Below, in pieces: positions 52,439-62,340 of a DNA stretch of 64,000 nt. The stretch comes from Lachnospiraceae bacterium. Its GTDB lineage: Bacteria; Bacillota; Clostridia; Lachnospirales; Lachnospiraceae. Every line of letters starts with the position of its first letter. The stretch's first letter is position 1. Below the pieces are notes generated by a model. The model had not been told where the DNA came from, made no database searches, and saw only the letters and a program-made list of their open reading frames with translations. A program made the position numbers and the translations under genes. Where the stretch lies: positions 80,147 through 144,146 of the forward strand of contig CASJPF010000003.1 in NCBI GenBank assembly GCA_949383255.1, written 5' to 3'.

Positions 52439-53890
52439 ATGATAAAACCTACTTATGAACAAGTAAAACAGTACATAAATGAGTATACCTACATTCCTGT
52501 GTGCAAGGAGCTTTTGGCAGACGATATCACGCCTATTTTGATGCTTAGAAAACTTGCAGCACTTGATGAACAATATTTTCTGTTGGAGAGTGTGGAAGGA
52601 GGAAGTCTTGGAAGATATTCTTTTTTGGGGTATCATCCGAAATTGACTGTATGTTGTAAAAATGGAATTACTAAAGTAAAGGAAAATGGTATGGTGCGTA
52701 TTATATCGGGAACGCCCAAGGAGGCATTGCAGACCGTTTTAGAAGCGTACCATTCTCCACAGATTGAAGGGCTTCCTACATTTACAGGCGGTTTGGTCGG
52801 ATACTTTTCTTATGAGATGATACAATATGCAGAGCCAAAGCTAAAAATAAAGCAAAGTGATATGAATGATTGTGAACTTATGATGTTTGATAAGCTAATT
52901 GCATTTGACCAGCTTCATCATAAAGTATGCTTTATCACAAATGCAAAGACACAAGACAAAGAAGCTGGTTATCAAAACGCAGTTGCAGAACTAGAAGCAT
53001 TTGTGGAAACCATACGCCTGACAGAACCAGTACCATATGAAAAAGCGCTGCCAGCGCCCAAATTTACCTGTAACCTTTCCAGAGCAGAATATTGTGCAAT
53101 GGTGGAAAAGGTAAAACATTATATCAAGGAGGGGGATATCTTTCAAGGAGTTATTTCACGGCGGTTTGAGGCAGATTATGATGGAGGCTTGCTCAATGCC
53201 TACAGGGTACTGCGCACCACCAATCCATCACCTTATATGTACTATATTAAGTTAAATGATATGCAAATAGCAGGAACTTCACCAGAGACTATGGTAAAAC
53301 TTACAAATGGAAAGTTAATGACATTTCCGGTAGCCGGGACGAGAAAGCGGGGAAAGGATAAAAAGGAAGACTTTATGCTGGAAAAAGAGCTTCTAGCAGA
53401 TGAAAAGGAACGCGCGGAACATAATATGTTGGTTGATTTGGCAAGAAATGATATTGGAAAAATCGCCGAATATGGCAGTGTTAAAGTAGAGGATTACATG
53501 GCAATTCATCGCTTTTCCAAGGTAATGCACATTGCAAGTACTGTTGTTGGAACATTGAAGCCCGGTAAGACCTGTGCTGATACCATAGAAGCGTTGCTCC
53601 CCGCAGGGACTCTTTCAGGAGCGCCCAAATTCAGGGCATGTGAGATTATCGACGAGCTAGAACCAGATCCAAGAGGAGTGTATGGCGGAGCGATTAGATA
53701 TCTTGATTTTAGCGGAAACCTAGATGTCTGCATTGCGATTCGGACAGCAGTAAAAAAGGGTAAAAAAGTTTATGTTCAGGCAGGTGCTGGGATTGTCGCA
53801 GATTCTGTGCCGGAGAGTGAGTATCAAGAGTGTGCAAACAAGGCAGGTGCTGTGATTGAGGCAATTTCCAAGGTGGAAGAAATTTGTTAA
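52439..53890 (+). CDS. trpE: Anthranilate synthase component I
   Basis: A 483-residue chorismate-using enzyme that makes anthranilate with ammonia from TrpG. The N-terminal LLESVEGGSLGRYSFLGY holds the tryptophan feedback site. The catalytic core has GDIFQGVISRRFEA, GTSPETMVKL, PVAGTRKRG, HNMLVDLARNDIG, PAGTLSGAPKF and QAGAGIVADSVPE. First gene of a complete trpEGDCFBA operon. Confidence 0.97.
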   Translation: MIKPTYEQVKQYINEYTYIPVCKELLADDITPILMLRKLAALDEQYFLLESVEGGSLGRYSFLGYHPKLTVCCKNGITKVKENGMVRIISGTPKEALQTVLEAYHSPQIEGLPTFTGGLVGYFSYEMIQYAEPKLKIKQSDMNDCELMMFDKLIAFDQLHHKVCFITNAKTQDKEAGYQNAVAELEAFVETIRLTEPVPYEKALPAPKFTCNLSRAEYCAMVEKVKHYIKEGDIFQGVISRRFEADYDGGLLNAYRVLRTTNPSPYMYYIKLNDMQIAGTSPETMVKLTNGKLMTFPVAGTRKRGKDKKEDFMLEKELLADEKERAEHNMLVDLARNDIGKIAEYGSVKVEDYMAIHRFSKVMHIASTVVGTLKPGKTCADTIEALLPAGTLSGAPKFRACEIIDELEPDPRGVYGGAIRYLDFSGNLDVCIAIRTAVKKGKKVYVQAGAGIVADSVPESEYQECANKAGAVIEAISKVEEIC

Positions 53891-53955
53891 ATATGTGCAT
53901 TTCTAACAAAAACTCTTATTTCAAAAGTCTATCAAGTGAGATCAGGAGGAATAAA

Positions 53956-54555
53956 ATGATATTGCTAATTGATAATTATGATAGTTTTTCCTTTAATTTG
54001 GTGCAAATGATTGGAGAACTGTTAGAGCAAAGAAAAGCTCAAAAAGACCTTCAGGTAATCCGAAATGATACATTTACCGTTGAGCAAATTATAACATTGG
54101 CTCCGACACATATTGTTCTTTCACCGGGACCGGGAAAGCCCTCTGATGCAGGGGTGTGTGAGGTGCTTATCAAGGCATTGGCTAACAGGACAGACAATGC
54201 GATTGCACTGCTGGGTGTTTGTTTGGGGCATCAGGCAGTGTGTGAGGCAATCGGTGCTAGGATTACATATGCACCAGAATTGATGCATAGCAAACAGAGC
54301 ACGATTAGAGTAGACAATAAAAGCCTGATATTTCAGGGACTTCCAGAGAAATTAGAAGTTGCAAGGTATCATTCGCTTGTGGCAGATAAGGAGACGATTC
54401 CTGATGAACTTATGGTTACGGCAGTTGATGAAAAAGGCGTAGTAATGGCAGTACAGCATAAAAAATATCCGATTTATGGAGTACAGTTTCACCCAGAGTC
54501 AATTATGACACCATTTGGGAAAAAAATGATTGAAAATTTTTTATTGGAAAAATAA
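53956..54555 (+). CDS. trpG: Anthranilate synthase component II (glutamine amidotransferase)
   Basis: A class I glutamine amidotransferase of 199 residues that feeds ammonia to TrpE. It starts ILLIDNYDSFSFNLVQ, has the catalytic cysteine C89 in GVCLGHQ, and the FHPES histidine-glutamate pair near the end. ATG 53956 follows AGGAGGAA; the open frame upstream to 53884 overlaps the trpE end and is not used. The fold does not extend into TrpD, which is separate. Confidence 0.96.
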   Translation: MILLIDNYDSFSFNLVQMIGELLEQRKAQKDLQVIRNDTFTVEQIITLAPTHIVLSPGPGKPSDAGVCEVLIKALANRTDNAIALLGVCLGHQAVCEAIGARITYAPELMHSKQSTIRVDNKSLIFQGLPEKLEVARYHSLVADKETIPDELMVTAVDEKGVVMAVQHKKYPIYGVQFHPESIMTPFGKKMIENFLLEK

Positions 54556-54573
54556 GAAAGGCAGGGACAAAAA

Positions 54574-55584
54574 ATGATTGTAGAAGCAACGAAAAAAATA
54601 GTGCAAAATATTGATTTAACATCTGATGAAGCAGAACAAGTAATGGATGAAATTATGAGTGGAAAGGCAGAGCAGATTAATATGGCATCTTTTCTCACTG
54701 CACTTCGTATGAAAGGGGAGACCATTGAGGAGATTACTGCGTTTGCAAAAGGTATGCGCAAACATGGGATAAAAGTTCCTGTCAGTGGTGATGTGCTTGA
54801 GATTGTGGGAACAGGCGGTGACGAGGCAAACTCTATTAATATTAGTACAGCGGCGAGCATTGTTGCGGCAGCAGCGGGGTGTAAGGTGGCAAAGCATGGA
54901 AATCGAAGTGTATCAAGCAAAAGTGGGGCGGCTGACTGTCTGGAAGCACTTGGCGTAAAGCTGGATTTGGAGCCAGAGAAAAATGCGGAGGTATTAGAAA
55001 AAGGAAACATTTGTTTTATGTTTGCACAGAAGTATCATACAGCAATGCGTTTTGTGGGTCCTGTGAGAAAGGGGATTGGTCTGAGGACAGTATTCAATAT
55101 TCTTGGACCACTTGCAAATCCGGCAGAGGCAAACGCAGAATTGATGGGCGTGTACAGTGAGGATTTGGTAGAGCCATTAGCACATGTGTTGAATAACCTT
55201 GGAGTTAAGCGTGCTTTGGTCGTATATGGGCAGGATCGGCTCGACGAGATTTCTATGAGTGCCCCTACAACTTGCGTGGAAGTCCGGGATGGAAGCTTTG
55301 AAAAATATGAGATTACACCAGAGCAGTTTGGCTTCAGACGATGCCAGAAAAACGAGCTTATAGGCGGGGACGGATTTGAGAATGCAAAAATTACAGTGGA
55401 TATTTTAAAAGGCAATTGTACTGACGCGAAAGCAGACGCTGTGATTTTAAATGCTGGCGCAGGTATCTATTTGATGGGGGGTGCTTCCTCCATTGAGGAA
55501 GGCGTAAAAGTTGCTACTAATACAATTAGAAGCGGAAAAGCATATGAGACATTACAGAGGTTTGTAAAGCTCACAAACTCATAA
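54574..55584 (+). CDS. trpD: Anthranilate phosphoribosyltransferase
   Basis: Transfers phosphoribose from PRPP to anthranilate. The family motif IVGTGGDEANSINISTAAS (about residue 75) binds PRPP, followed by KHGNRSVSSKSGAADCLEALG and the second site GPVRKGIGLRTVFNILGPLANP. Length of 336 residues is usual. Confidence 0.96.
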   Translation: MIVEATKKIVQNIDLTSDEAEQVMDEIMSGKAEQINMASFLTALRMKGETIEEITAFAKGMRKHGIKVPVSGDVLEIVGTGGDEANSINISTAASIVAAAAGCKVAKHGNRSVSSKSGAADCLEALGVKLDLEPEKNAEVLEKGNICFMFAQKYHTAMRFVGPVRKGIGLRTVFNILGPLANPAEANAELMGVYSEDLVEPLAHVLNNLGVKRALVVYGQDRLDEISMSAPTTCVEVRDGSFEKYEITPEQFGFRRCQKNELIGGDGFENAKITVDILKGNCTDAKADAVILNAGAGIYLMGGASSIEEGVKVATNTIRSGKAYETLQRFVKLTNS

Positions 55585-55594
55585 GGAGATTATT

Positions 55595-56410
55595 ATGATA
55601 CTGGATGATTTGGCAGCAGCTACCAGAGCGAGGGTAGCGCGAAAGAAAATGGAAGTACCTTTTGAGGAAGTAAAACAAAAAGCAGAAAAAATTGCAGCAA
55701 GTGAAGGTGTATTTACATTTCCGTTTGAGAGAGCAATTGCCAAAAAAGAAATTAGTTTTATTTGTGAGGTAAAAAAGGCGTCACCCTCAAAAGGAATTAT
55801 CGCTGAGAACTTTCCATATTTGGATATTGCACAAGACTATGAAAAAGCTGGAGCTGATTGCATTTCCGTACTGACAGAGCCAGATTATTTCAAGGGTGGC
55901 GATCGATTTTTAATGGAAATTGCCGATAGTGTTACAATCCCAATTATCCGAAAAGATTTTACAATTGACCCATATCTCATTTATGAGGCGAAATTGTTGG
56001 GTGCTTCTTGTGTTTTGTTGATTGCAGCATTGCTTGATACAGATAGCATTAGGAAATATAAGGAAGTATGTGATGGATTGGGACTGTCAGCGCTTGTGGA
56101 GGCGCATGATGAACGGGAGGTGCACAGTGCACTTGATGCAGGTGTGCGGCTAATTGGTGTGAATAACAGGGATTTAAAAACATTTATAGTGGATATTCAA
56201 AATAGCATACGGCTTAGAAGTCTGGTACCTGACAATATCTTGTTTGTGGCGGAGAGTGGGATTCAGAGCGCAAGCGACATACAGAAACTTCGAGATGCGC
56301 GTGTGGATGGTGTGTTGATTGGAGAGACATTAATGCGCAGTCAGAACAAGGCAGAGCAGCTTAAGAGGCTAAAAGGAGTATCAGTTGAATGTGTGGGAGA
56401 TCGTTTATGA
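55595..56410 (+). CDS. trpC: Indole-3-glycerol phosphate synthase
   Basis: A 271-residue TIM barrel that closes the ring to indole-3-glycerol phosphate. Conserved stretches are FICEVKKASPSKGII, GADCISVLTEPDYFKGG, IIRKDFTIDPYLIYEAKLLGA and LIGVNNRDLKTF, then VAESGIQ. The stop overlaps the trpF start (ATGA), so TrpC and TrpF are separate chains here. Confidence 0.96.
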   Translation: MILDDLAAATRARVARKKMEVPFEEVKQKAEKIAASEGVFTFPFERAIAKKEISFICEVKKASPSKGIIAENFPYLDIAQDYEKAGADCISVLTEPDYFKGGDRFLMEIADSVTIPIIRKDFTIDPYLIYEAKLLGASCVLLIAALLDTDSIRKYKEVCDGLGLSALVEAHDEREVHSALDAGVRLIGVNNRDLKTFIVDIQNSIRLRSLVPDNILFVAESGIQSASDIQKLRDARVDGVLIGETLMRSQNKAEQLKRLKGVSVECVGDRL

Positions 56411-57048
56411 CAAAAGTGAAAATATGCGGGCTGAGAACACTAGAAGACGTAAGGATTGTCAATCAATATTTGCCAGAGTATGTTGGATTTGTGTTTGCAA
56501 AGACCAGACGGTTTGTCACAGATGAACAGGCACTTATGATGCGCCAGATGTTGGATAAACGCATTCAGGTTGTGGGTGTTTTTGTTGATGAACCAATTGA
56601 GCATGTGATTCAGTTATGTGACACAGGTGTTATTAATATCGTGCAGCTTCATGGTGATGAGACAAATATATATATTCAGAGACTAAAAGAAAAAATTGAC
56701 ACAAGTGTCATAAAAGCAATTCGAGTACAAAGCGAAAAACAGGTGGCAGAATGTATGTTGACAGATGCGGATTTTATGCTTTTTGATACCTATAAAAGCG
56801 GGGTTCCCGGCGGCACAGGGGAATGCTTTTCAATGAAAATATTACAGGAAAGTTTTATAAAACTACGCAAAAACAATCAAACAATCAAACCTTATTTTCT
56901 TGCAGGCGGTCTTAATTGTGATAACGTTACAAAAGTAATCCAGCAGACAGACTGTTATGCTGTTGATGTCAGTACAGGTGTTGAGACAGATGGCGCAAAG
57001 GATAAGATAAAAATAAAAAGGTTTTTGGAATATGTCAGAAAATTATAA
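56407..57048 (+). CDS. trpF: Phosphoribosylanthranilate isomerase
   Basis: A 213-residue TIM barrel that catalyses the Amadori rearrangement. It starts KVKICGLRTLEDVRIV with the catalytic cysteine, and has VGFVFAKTRRFV, QLHGDE and a later LFDTYKSGVPGGTGECF carrying the catalytic aspartate. ATG 56407 overlaps trpC by 4 bp and was preferred to 56389. A 144-bp MITE-like element lies between this gene and trpB. Confidence 0.95.
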   Translation: MTKVKICGLRTLEDVRIVNQYLPEYVGFVFAKTRRFVTDEQALMMRQMLDKRIQVVGVFVDEPIEHVIQLCDTGVINIVQLHGDETNIYIQRLKEKIDTSVIKAIRVQSEKQVAECMLTDADFMLFDTYKSGVPGGTGECFSMKILQESFIKLRKNNQTIKPYFLAGGLNCDNVTKVIQQTDCYAVDVSTGVETDGAKDKIKIKRFLEYVRKL

Positions 57049-57077
57049 ATATGAAAATACTTTTATTACAATAGTAA

Positions 57078-57221
57078 ACTATAAATGAGCAAATTTTATA
57101 GTTTGCATAAAATTGTCCTCTATATAAAGACAAAATTAAAGTTTTATAGTTTAGTTGTCTGTGTGCAGAAGACAAAATGCAATATTTTTTGTATAGTTTT
57201 TTAGATTTGCTCATTTATAGT
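57078..57221. mobile_element. MITE-like element, 144 bp, between trpF and trpB
   Basis: Perfect 17-bp terminal inverted repeats, beginning ACTATAAATGAGCAAAT at 57078-57094 and complementary at 57205-57221, are flanked by the direct repeat AGTAA (57073-57077 and 57222-57226). The interior is AT-rich, non-coding and partly self-complementary. As RNA it would fold into a long hairpin within the trp mRNA. Confidence 0.72.
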
Positions 57222-57259
57222 AGTAAGTTAAAAAGAGCATAGGAAAGGAACAGATAGAA

Positions 57260-58462
57260 ATGGAAACAAATATAGGAATAAAGAAAGGCAGATATGGCTT
57301 ATATGGAGGTCAATACATACCAGAGACGTTAGTTCCAGCGGTGCAGGAAGTAGAACAGGCATATGAGAACTATAAAAATGACCCTACATTTCAGGCGGAG
57401 CTAAAACATTTAATGGAAAATTACGCAGGTAGACCATCACTTTTGTATTATGCAGAGAAAATGACAAAGGATTTGGGTGGAGCAAAAATTTATCTAAAAC
57501 GAGAGGATTTGAATCATACAGGGTCGCACAAAATTAATAATGTGCTTGGTCAGGCGCTTCTGGCAAAAAAGATGGGCAAGAAGCGTGTAATTGCCGAGAC
57601 TGGTGCAGGGCAGCATGGTGTGGCGACCGCTACAGCGGCGGCTTTGATGGGACTGGAATGTGAAATTTTTATGGGCAAGGAGGACACGGACAGACAGATA
57701 TTGAATTGTTATCGAATGGAACTTTTGGGGGCGAAAGTACACCCCGTAACTACAGGAACCATGACGCTCAAAGACGCTGTCAATGAGACAATGCGCGAGT
57801 GGGCTTGCAGAATGGATGATACGCTTTATGTGCTAGGTTCCGTTATGGGACCACACCCATTTCCTATGATTGTGCGTGATTTCCAGAAGATTATTGGAGA
57901 GGAAATTAAGGAACAGCTTATGAAAGCAGAGGGAAAGCTTCCCGATGCAGTAATTGCTTGTGTGGGCGGCGGAAGCAATGCAATGGGGGCTTTTTATGAG
58001 TTTATACCTGATGCAAGTGTTAGATTAATTGGTTGTGAGGCGGCAGGGCTTGGCGTTGACAATCCAAAAAATGCAGCGACGATTGCAAATGGGAGTGTTG
58101 GTATTTTTCATGGGATGAAATCTTTGTTTTGCCAAGATGAATACGGACAGATCGCACCAGTTTATTCCATATCAGCAGGATTGGATTATCCCGGAATTGG
58201 ACCGGAACACGCAAATCTCAATGAGATAGGACGCGCGCAGTATGTGCCGATTACTGATGAGGAGGCTGTGGAAGCATTTGAATATTTATCAAGAACGGAA
58301 GGGATTATTCCAGCGATAGAGAGTGCACATGCAGTTGCTTATGCAAAAAAGATAGCGAAGAATTTTGATAAAGACCAGATTATTGTAGTCACAATTTCAG
58401 GGCGTGGAGATAAAGATGTAGCGGCAATTGCAAGATATAGAGGCGTGGAGATTTTTGATTAG
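57260..58462 (+). CDS. trpB: Tryptophan synthase beta subunit
   Basis: A 400-residue PLP enzyme that joins indole and serine. The PLP lysine is K91 in [11 protein letters not shown], and [17 protein letters not shown] plus [14 protein letters not shown] (phosphate loop) are present. It is of the usual TrpB1 type. GAAAGGAA precedes ATG 57260. It lies 38 bp after the MITE-like element. Confidence 0.97.
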   Translation: METNIGIKKGRYGLYGGQYIPETLVPAVQEVEQAYENYKNDPTFQAELKHLMENYAGRPSLLYYAEKMTKDLGGAKIYLKREDLNHTGSHKINNVLGQALLAKKMGKKRVIAETGAGQHGVATATAAALMGLECEIFMGKEDTDRQILNCYRMELLGAKVHPVTTGTMTLKDAVNETMREWACRMDDTLYVLGSVMGPHPFPMIVRDFQKIIGEEIKEQLMKAEGKLPDAVIACVGGGSNAMGAFYEFIPDASVRLIGCEAAGLGVDNPKNAATIANGSVGIFHGMKSLFCQDEYGQIAPVYSISAGLDYPGIGPEHANLNEIGRAQYVPITDEEAVEAFEYLSRTEGIIPAIESAHAVAYAKKIAKNFDKDQIIVVTISGRGDKDVAAIARYRGVEIFD

Positions 58463-58556
58463 CAGCGGGTTGCAACAAGGCTTTTGGCCTGCGTAATTCA
58501 AGAAATACACAAATTAAGATATTAATATAAAATGGATTATAAGAGGAGAAATTAAG

Positions 58557-59336
58557 ATGAACAGAATTAGCAAAGCATTTGAGAATAAAAAGGCATTTAT
58601 TGCATTTGTGACAGGGGGCGACCCCGATATAGAGACAACAGAGGCATTAATTCCGCAGATGGCAGAGGCAGGTGCAGATTTAATTGAGATTGGGATTCCG
58701 TTTTCCGATCCTATCGCAGAAGGAGTTGTGATACAGGCGGCGGATGAACGTGCATTGAGGGCGGGAACAACAACCGACAAACTCTTTGACATGGTGAAGC
58801 GTGTACGCAAAAAAGTAGATATTCCATTAGTTTTTATGACTTATATCAATCCTATTTATACATATGGAACAGTGCGTTTTACAGAACAGTGTGTTGCGTG
58901 TGGTATTGATGGAATTATTGTTCCTGACGTTCCCTTTGAGGAGAAGGAGGAGATAAACAGTGCATGTGAGAAAGCAGGAGTTGAACTAATTTCTATGATC
59001 GCACCTACTTCAAGAGAGCGTATTGATATGATAGCGCGTCAGGCAAAAGGATTCCTTTATTGTGTGTCGTCTCTTGGTGTCACTGGAGTTCGAAGCAAAA
59101 TTACAACAAATATGAAAGAAATGATAGACCATGTGAAAAAGGTGTCTAATATTCCGTGCGCTATTGGATTTGGCATTGCCACGCCAGAACAGGCATATGA
59201 GATGGCGGCAGTTTCGGATGGCGCGATTGTAGGCAGCGCTATTGTAAAGCTAATTGCACAGAATGGAAGAAATTGTATTGAGCCAGTGTGCCAGTATATA
59301 CGTGAAATGAAAGTGGCTGTGGCTGCCGCATATTAA
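58557..59336 (+). CDS. trpA: Tryptophan synthase alpha subunit
   Basis: A 259-residue TIM barrel that splits indole-3-glycerol phosphate and passes indole to TrpB. Typical motifs are AFVTGGDPDIETTEALI, LIEIGIPFSDPIAEG (catalytic glutamate), GIIVPDVPFEE and the final GFGIATPEQA. It is the last gene of the trp operon. A 94-bp gap separates it from trpB. Confidence 0.97.
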   Translation: MNRISKAFENKKAFIAFVTGGDPDIETTEALIPQMAEAGADLIEIGIPFSDPIAEGVVIQAADERALRAGTTTDKLFDMVKRVRKKVDIPLVFMTYINPIYTYGTVRFTEQCVACGIDGIIVPDVPFEEKEEINSACEKAGVELISMIAPTSRERIDMIARQAKGFLYCVSSLGVTGVRSKITTNMKEMIDHVKKVSNIPCAIGFGIATPEQAYEMAAVSDGAIVGSAIVKLIAQNGRNCIEPVCQYIREMKVAVAAAY

Positions 59337-59382
59337 AGAGCGGATTCCATGTTGTGAATAGTAATATGTAAAGAAAAAATAC

Positions 59383-59411
59383 TTGACACCTATTCTTTTT
59401 TGTAGTATTCT
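59383..59411 (+). promoter_or_regulatory. Promoter of the ylxM-ffh-rpsP operon
   Basis: TTGACA (59383-59388) and TATTCT (59406-59411) with a 17-bp spacer lie ~38 bp before the ylxM start. Confidence 0.8.
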
Positions 59412-59448
59412 GGTTAAGTCGTGTGGTACATCAAGTGGAGGAGTTAAG

Positions 59449-59805
59449 GTGAAGGCTGGTAATCTGACAGCAAAAGAAGCTGTGATCAGACTGGAAAAGC
59501 TTGAATATAAAGGGATGCTCTATGATTTTTACGGAGAACTTTTGACACAGCATCAGAAAAACATATATGAAGATGCAATTTTCAATGACTTGTCTTTGAG
59601 CGAGATTGCAGATAAGCAGGGAATTAGTCGCCAAGGAGTCTATGACTTACTGAAACGATGTGACAAATTATTGGCGGATTATGAAAAGAAGCTTCATCTG
59701 GTGGAAAAGTTTTCTAAGATTAAGCAAAGTATTCAGCAGATTAACGGACTTACTGATGATGAGCAGATAAAACGATTGTCCAATGAAATTATAGAGGAGC
59801 TTTGA
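59449..59805 (+). CDS. ylxM: YlxM/p13-like putative DNA-binding protein
   Basis: A 118-residue protein with a sigma-70 region-4-like [27 protein letters not shown]. YlxM is nearly always upstream of ffh in Firmicutes and is thought to assist SRP assembly or regulate its operon. GTG 59449 follows GGAGGAG; the frame extends upstream into the promoter and is not used. Confidence 0.93.
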   Translation: MKAGNLTAKEAVIRLEKLEYKGMLYDFYGELLTQHQKNIYEDAIFNDLSLSEIADKQGISRQGVYDLLKRCDKLLADYEKKLHLVEKFSKIKQSIQQINGLTDDEQIKRLSNEIIEEL

Positions 59806-59807
59806 GG

Positions 59808-61166
59808 ATGGCATTTGAAAGCTTAACAGATAAATTGCAGAATGTTTTTAAAAATTTAAGAAGTAAAGGACGACTGACAGAGGCAGATGTGAAATCTGCG
59901 CTCAAGGAAGTTAAAATGGCGCTCTTGGAGGCAGATGTCAATTTTAAAGTGGTAAAGCAATTTGTGAAATCTGTGGAAGAGCGTGCAATTGGTTCTAATG
60001 TCATGAACGGATTAAACCCCGGTCAGATGGTTATCAAGATTGTAAATGAAGAGATGGTATCTCTGATGGGGTCTAAGACTACTGAATTGGAGCTGCAACC
60101 GGGTAAAGCGACGACTGTGATTATGATGTGTGGTCTGCAAGGTGCTGGAAAAACAACTGCGGCGGCTAAGATTGCCGGAAAGCTAAAATTAAAGGGTAAA
60201 AAGCCATTGCTTGTGGCATGCGATATTTACAGACCTGCTGCAATTGAACAGCTGCATGTAAACGCGGATAAACAACAGGTGGATTTCTTTTCGATGGGAA
60301 GTAACCATAAGCCCGTTGACATTGTGAAGGCGTCGCTGGAACACGCGTCAAAAAACAATAATAATATCGTTATTATAGATACTGCAGGACGTCTGCACAT
60401 AGATGAAGAAATGATGGCAGAGCTGCAGGAGATTAAGGAGAATGTCAATGTGCATCAGACGCTTTTGGTTGTGGATGCCATGACCGGGCAGGATGCTGTC
60501 AATGTGGCAAAAGAATTTGATGATAAAGTAGGTGTGAGTGGGGTAATCCTCTCAAAGATGGATGGCGATACGCGAGGTGGTGCAGCGCTCTCCGTAAAAG
60601 CAGTTACCAATAAGCCAATTTTATTTGTAAGTACTGGTGAAAAACTGACGGATATGGAGCAGTTCTATCCTGACAGAATGGCGAATCGTATCTTGGGTAT
60701 GGGAGATGTCCTTACTCTAATTGACAAGGTTGCCGAGGCAAATCTGGATATGGATGCGGAGAAGGAAAAGGAAATGGCTTCGCGTCTGAAAAAAGGGAAA
60801 TTTGACTTTGAGGATTATTTGGAAAGTATGAACCAAATGAAAAAACTTGGCGGTCTGTCAAGTATCCTTGGTATGATGCCTGGTATGGGACTTAAGGCAA
60901 GTGATATTGAGGCAGCAGTGGATGACAAACAGCTTGCACATATGGAAGCAATTGTATTGTCTATGACCCCGGCAGAGCGCAAGGACCCAAAATTGTTAAA
61001 TCCAAGCCGGAAACACCGGATTGCAAAAGGTGCTGGTGTGGATATTGCAGTTGTGAATCGTTTTATCAAGCAATTTGAGCAGTCTCAGAAGATGATGAAG
61101 CAGCTCCCGGGAATGATGGGAGGTTTTGGCGGAGGTAAAAAGGGGAGATTTAAACTTCCTTTTTAA
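59808..61166 (+). CDS. ffh: Signal recognition particle GTPase
   Basis: The protein part of SRP (452 residues). NG domain: G1 [36 protein letters not shown]. The C-terminal M domain (about 300-440) is methionine-rich with GMMPGM and ends [13 protein letters not shown]. It binds SRP RNA and signal peptides and delivers ribosomes to FtsY. ATG 59808 is 2 bp after the ylxM stop. Confidence 0.97.
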   Translation: MAFESLTDKLQNVFKNLRSKGRLTEADVKSALKEVKMALLEADVNFKVVKQFVKSVEERAIGSNVMNGLNPGQMVIKIVNEEMVSLMGSKTTELELQPGKATTVIMMCGLQGAGKTTAAAKIAGKLKLKGKKPLLVACDIYRPAAIEQLHVNADKQQVDFFSMGSNHKPVDIVKASLEHASKNNNNIVIIDTAGRLHIDEEMMAELQEIKENVNVHQTLLVVDAMTGQDAVNVAKEFDDKVGVSGVILSKMDGDTRGGAALSVKAVTNKPILFVSTGEKLTDMEQFYPDRMANRILGMGDVLTLIDKVAEANLDMDAEKEKEMASRLKKGKFDFEDYLESMNQMKKLGGLSSILGMMPGMGLKASDIEAAVDDKQLAHMEAIVLSMTPAERKDPKLLNPSRKHRIAKGAGVDIAVVNRFIKQFEQSQKMMKQLPGMMGGFGGGKKGRFKLPF

Positions 61167-61203
61167 TACATTATTAATAAGAAAGATTTATGAGGTGAAG
61201 AAA

Positions 61204-61449
61204 ATGGCAGTAAAAATCAGATTAAGAAGAATGGGTCAGAAGAAAGCTCCTATCTATAGAATCATTGTAGCAGATTCGAGATCACCCAGAGATGGAAAGT
61301 GCATTGAGGAGATTGGAACATACAATCCAAACACAGATCCCAGCGAATTTAAAGTGAATGAGGAGCTGGCGAAGAAGTGGTTATCAAATGGTGCACAGCC
61401 TACAGAGGTGGTATCAAAGATTTTTAAGGCAGCAGGGATTGAAAAATAG
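61204..61449 (+). CDS. rpsP: 30S ribosomal protein S16
   Basis: An 81-residue S16, starting [21 protein letters not shown] and with [16 protein letters not shown] 61204 was chosen for a full-length match; the open frame from 61126 overlaps the ffh end and is spurious. Position after ffh is conserved. Confidence 0.97.
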   Translation: MAVKIRLRRMGQKKAPIYRIIVADSRSPRDGKCIEEIGTYNPNTDPSEFKVNEELAKKWLSNGAQPTEVVSKIFKAAGIEK

Positions 61450-61480
61450 GATGTCTCAAACACTCATGGAGGTGTGATTG

Positions 61481-61708
61481 ATGAAGGAGTTAGTCGAGGT
61501 TATCGCGAAGGCTTTAGTGGACAACCCTGATGAGGTAGTCGTTACAGAGAAGACAGAGGGTAAAAATATCACTGTAGAACTTCATGTAGCACCGGCCGAT
61601 ATGGGGAAAGTAATTGGCAAGCAGGGCAGAATTGCAAAGGCAATCCGCTCTGTCGTCAAGGCGGCATCTTCCAAAGATAATCTTAAGGTGGATGTTGAGA
61701 TTGTGTAA
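61481..61708 (+). CDS. khpA: KhpA, KH-domain RNA-binding protein
   Basis: A 75-residue single KH domain (VAPADMGKVIGKQGRIAKAIRSVV, where GKQG is the GxxG RNA loop). KhpA pairs with KhpB to bind many RNAs and is always near rpsP in Firmicutes. GGAGGTG lies 6 bp before ATG 61481. A terminator hairpin follows. Confidence 0.95.
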   Translation: MKELVEVIAKALVDNPDEVVVTEKTEGKNITVELHVAPADMGKVIGKQGRIAKAIRSVVKAASSKDNLKVDVEIV

Positions 61709-61714
61709 GATCAT

Positions 61715-61744
61715 AAAAAGGTGTTCAGAGGAACACCTTTTTAT
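61715..61744 (+). terminator. Strong terminator between khpA and rimM
   Basis: AAAAAGGTGTTC (61715-61726) pairs perfectly with GAACACCTTTTT (61731-61742) around AGAG. It would end or reduce transcription before rimM-trmD. Confidence 0.85.
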
Positions 61745-61821
61745 TTGCGCTGATTCCTGTGGAGAAATATACAGTTGTTTTTGTGCACAGGGTCTGCCAG
61801 AAGTTTGATTGGAGAATAAAA

Positions 61822-62331
61822 ATGGAGGATTTATTACAAGTAGGCGTCATCACGCAGCCACATGGTGTTCGTGGGGAAGTCAAAGTATTTCCCACGACAA
61901 ATGATGTAAAACGTTTTAAGAAATTAAAGGAAGTCGTTTTGGATACTGGAAAAGAAAGAATAACACTTGAAATAGAAGGTGTTAAGTTTTTTAAACAGTT
62001 TGTGATTTTAAAATTTAAAGGTTTTGACAATATTAATGAGGTCGAAAAATATCGGGGGAAGTCCCTTTTAGTGACAAGGGAAAATGCAGTAAAACTTGGG
62101 CGGAATGAGTATTTCATTGCAGATTTAATTGATATGGCTGTATATGATGAGTATGAGCAGTATCTGGGTGTGCTGACAAATGTGATTGAAACAGGCGCAA
62201 ATGATGTGTATGAAGTGAAATTTGAGGATGGTCGGGAAGTGTTATTTCCAGCGATCAAACAGTGTATTCTTGACGTGGATATGGAAAGTAGAAAGATGAA
62301 AGTACACATTATGGATGGACTGTTAGATTAG
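61822..62331 (+). CDS. rimM: Ribosome maturation factor RimM
   Basis: A 169-residue two-domain protein that assists 30S head maturation with S19. It starts LLQVGVITQPHGVRGEVKV, the family signature, and ends in a PRC-barrel with EVLFPAIKQCILDVDMES. ATG 61822 was chosen; the GTG at 61759 gives 21 extra residues not typical of the family. Confidence 0.95.
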   Translation: MEDLLQVGVITQPHGVRGEVKVFPTTNDVKRFKKLKEVVLDTGKERITLEIEGVKFFKQFVILKFKGFDNINEVEKYRGKSLLVTRENAVKLGRNEYFIADLIDMAVYDEYEQYLGVLTNVIETGANDVYEVKFEDGREVLFPAIKQCILDVDMESRKMKVHIMDGLLD

Positions 62332-62340
62332 GAGAAATTT

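Noticed and set aside
59383..59448. Upstream extension of the ylxM reading frame to ATG 59383
   Set aside because: This stretch is the TTGACA/TATTCT promoter itself; the GTG at 59449 has the ribosome site.
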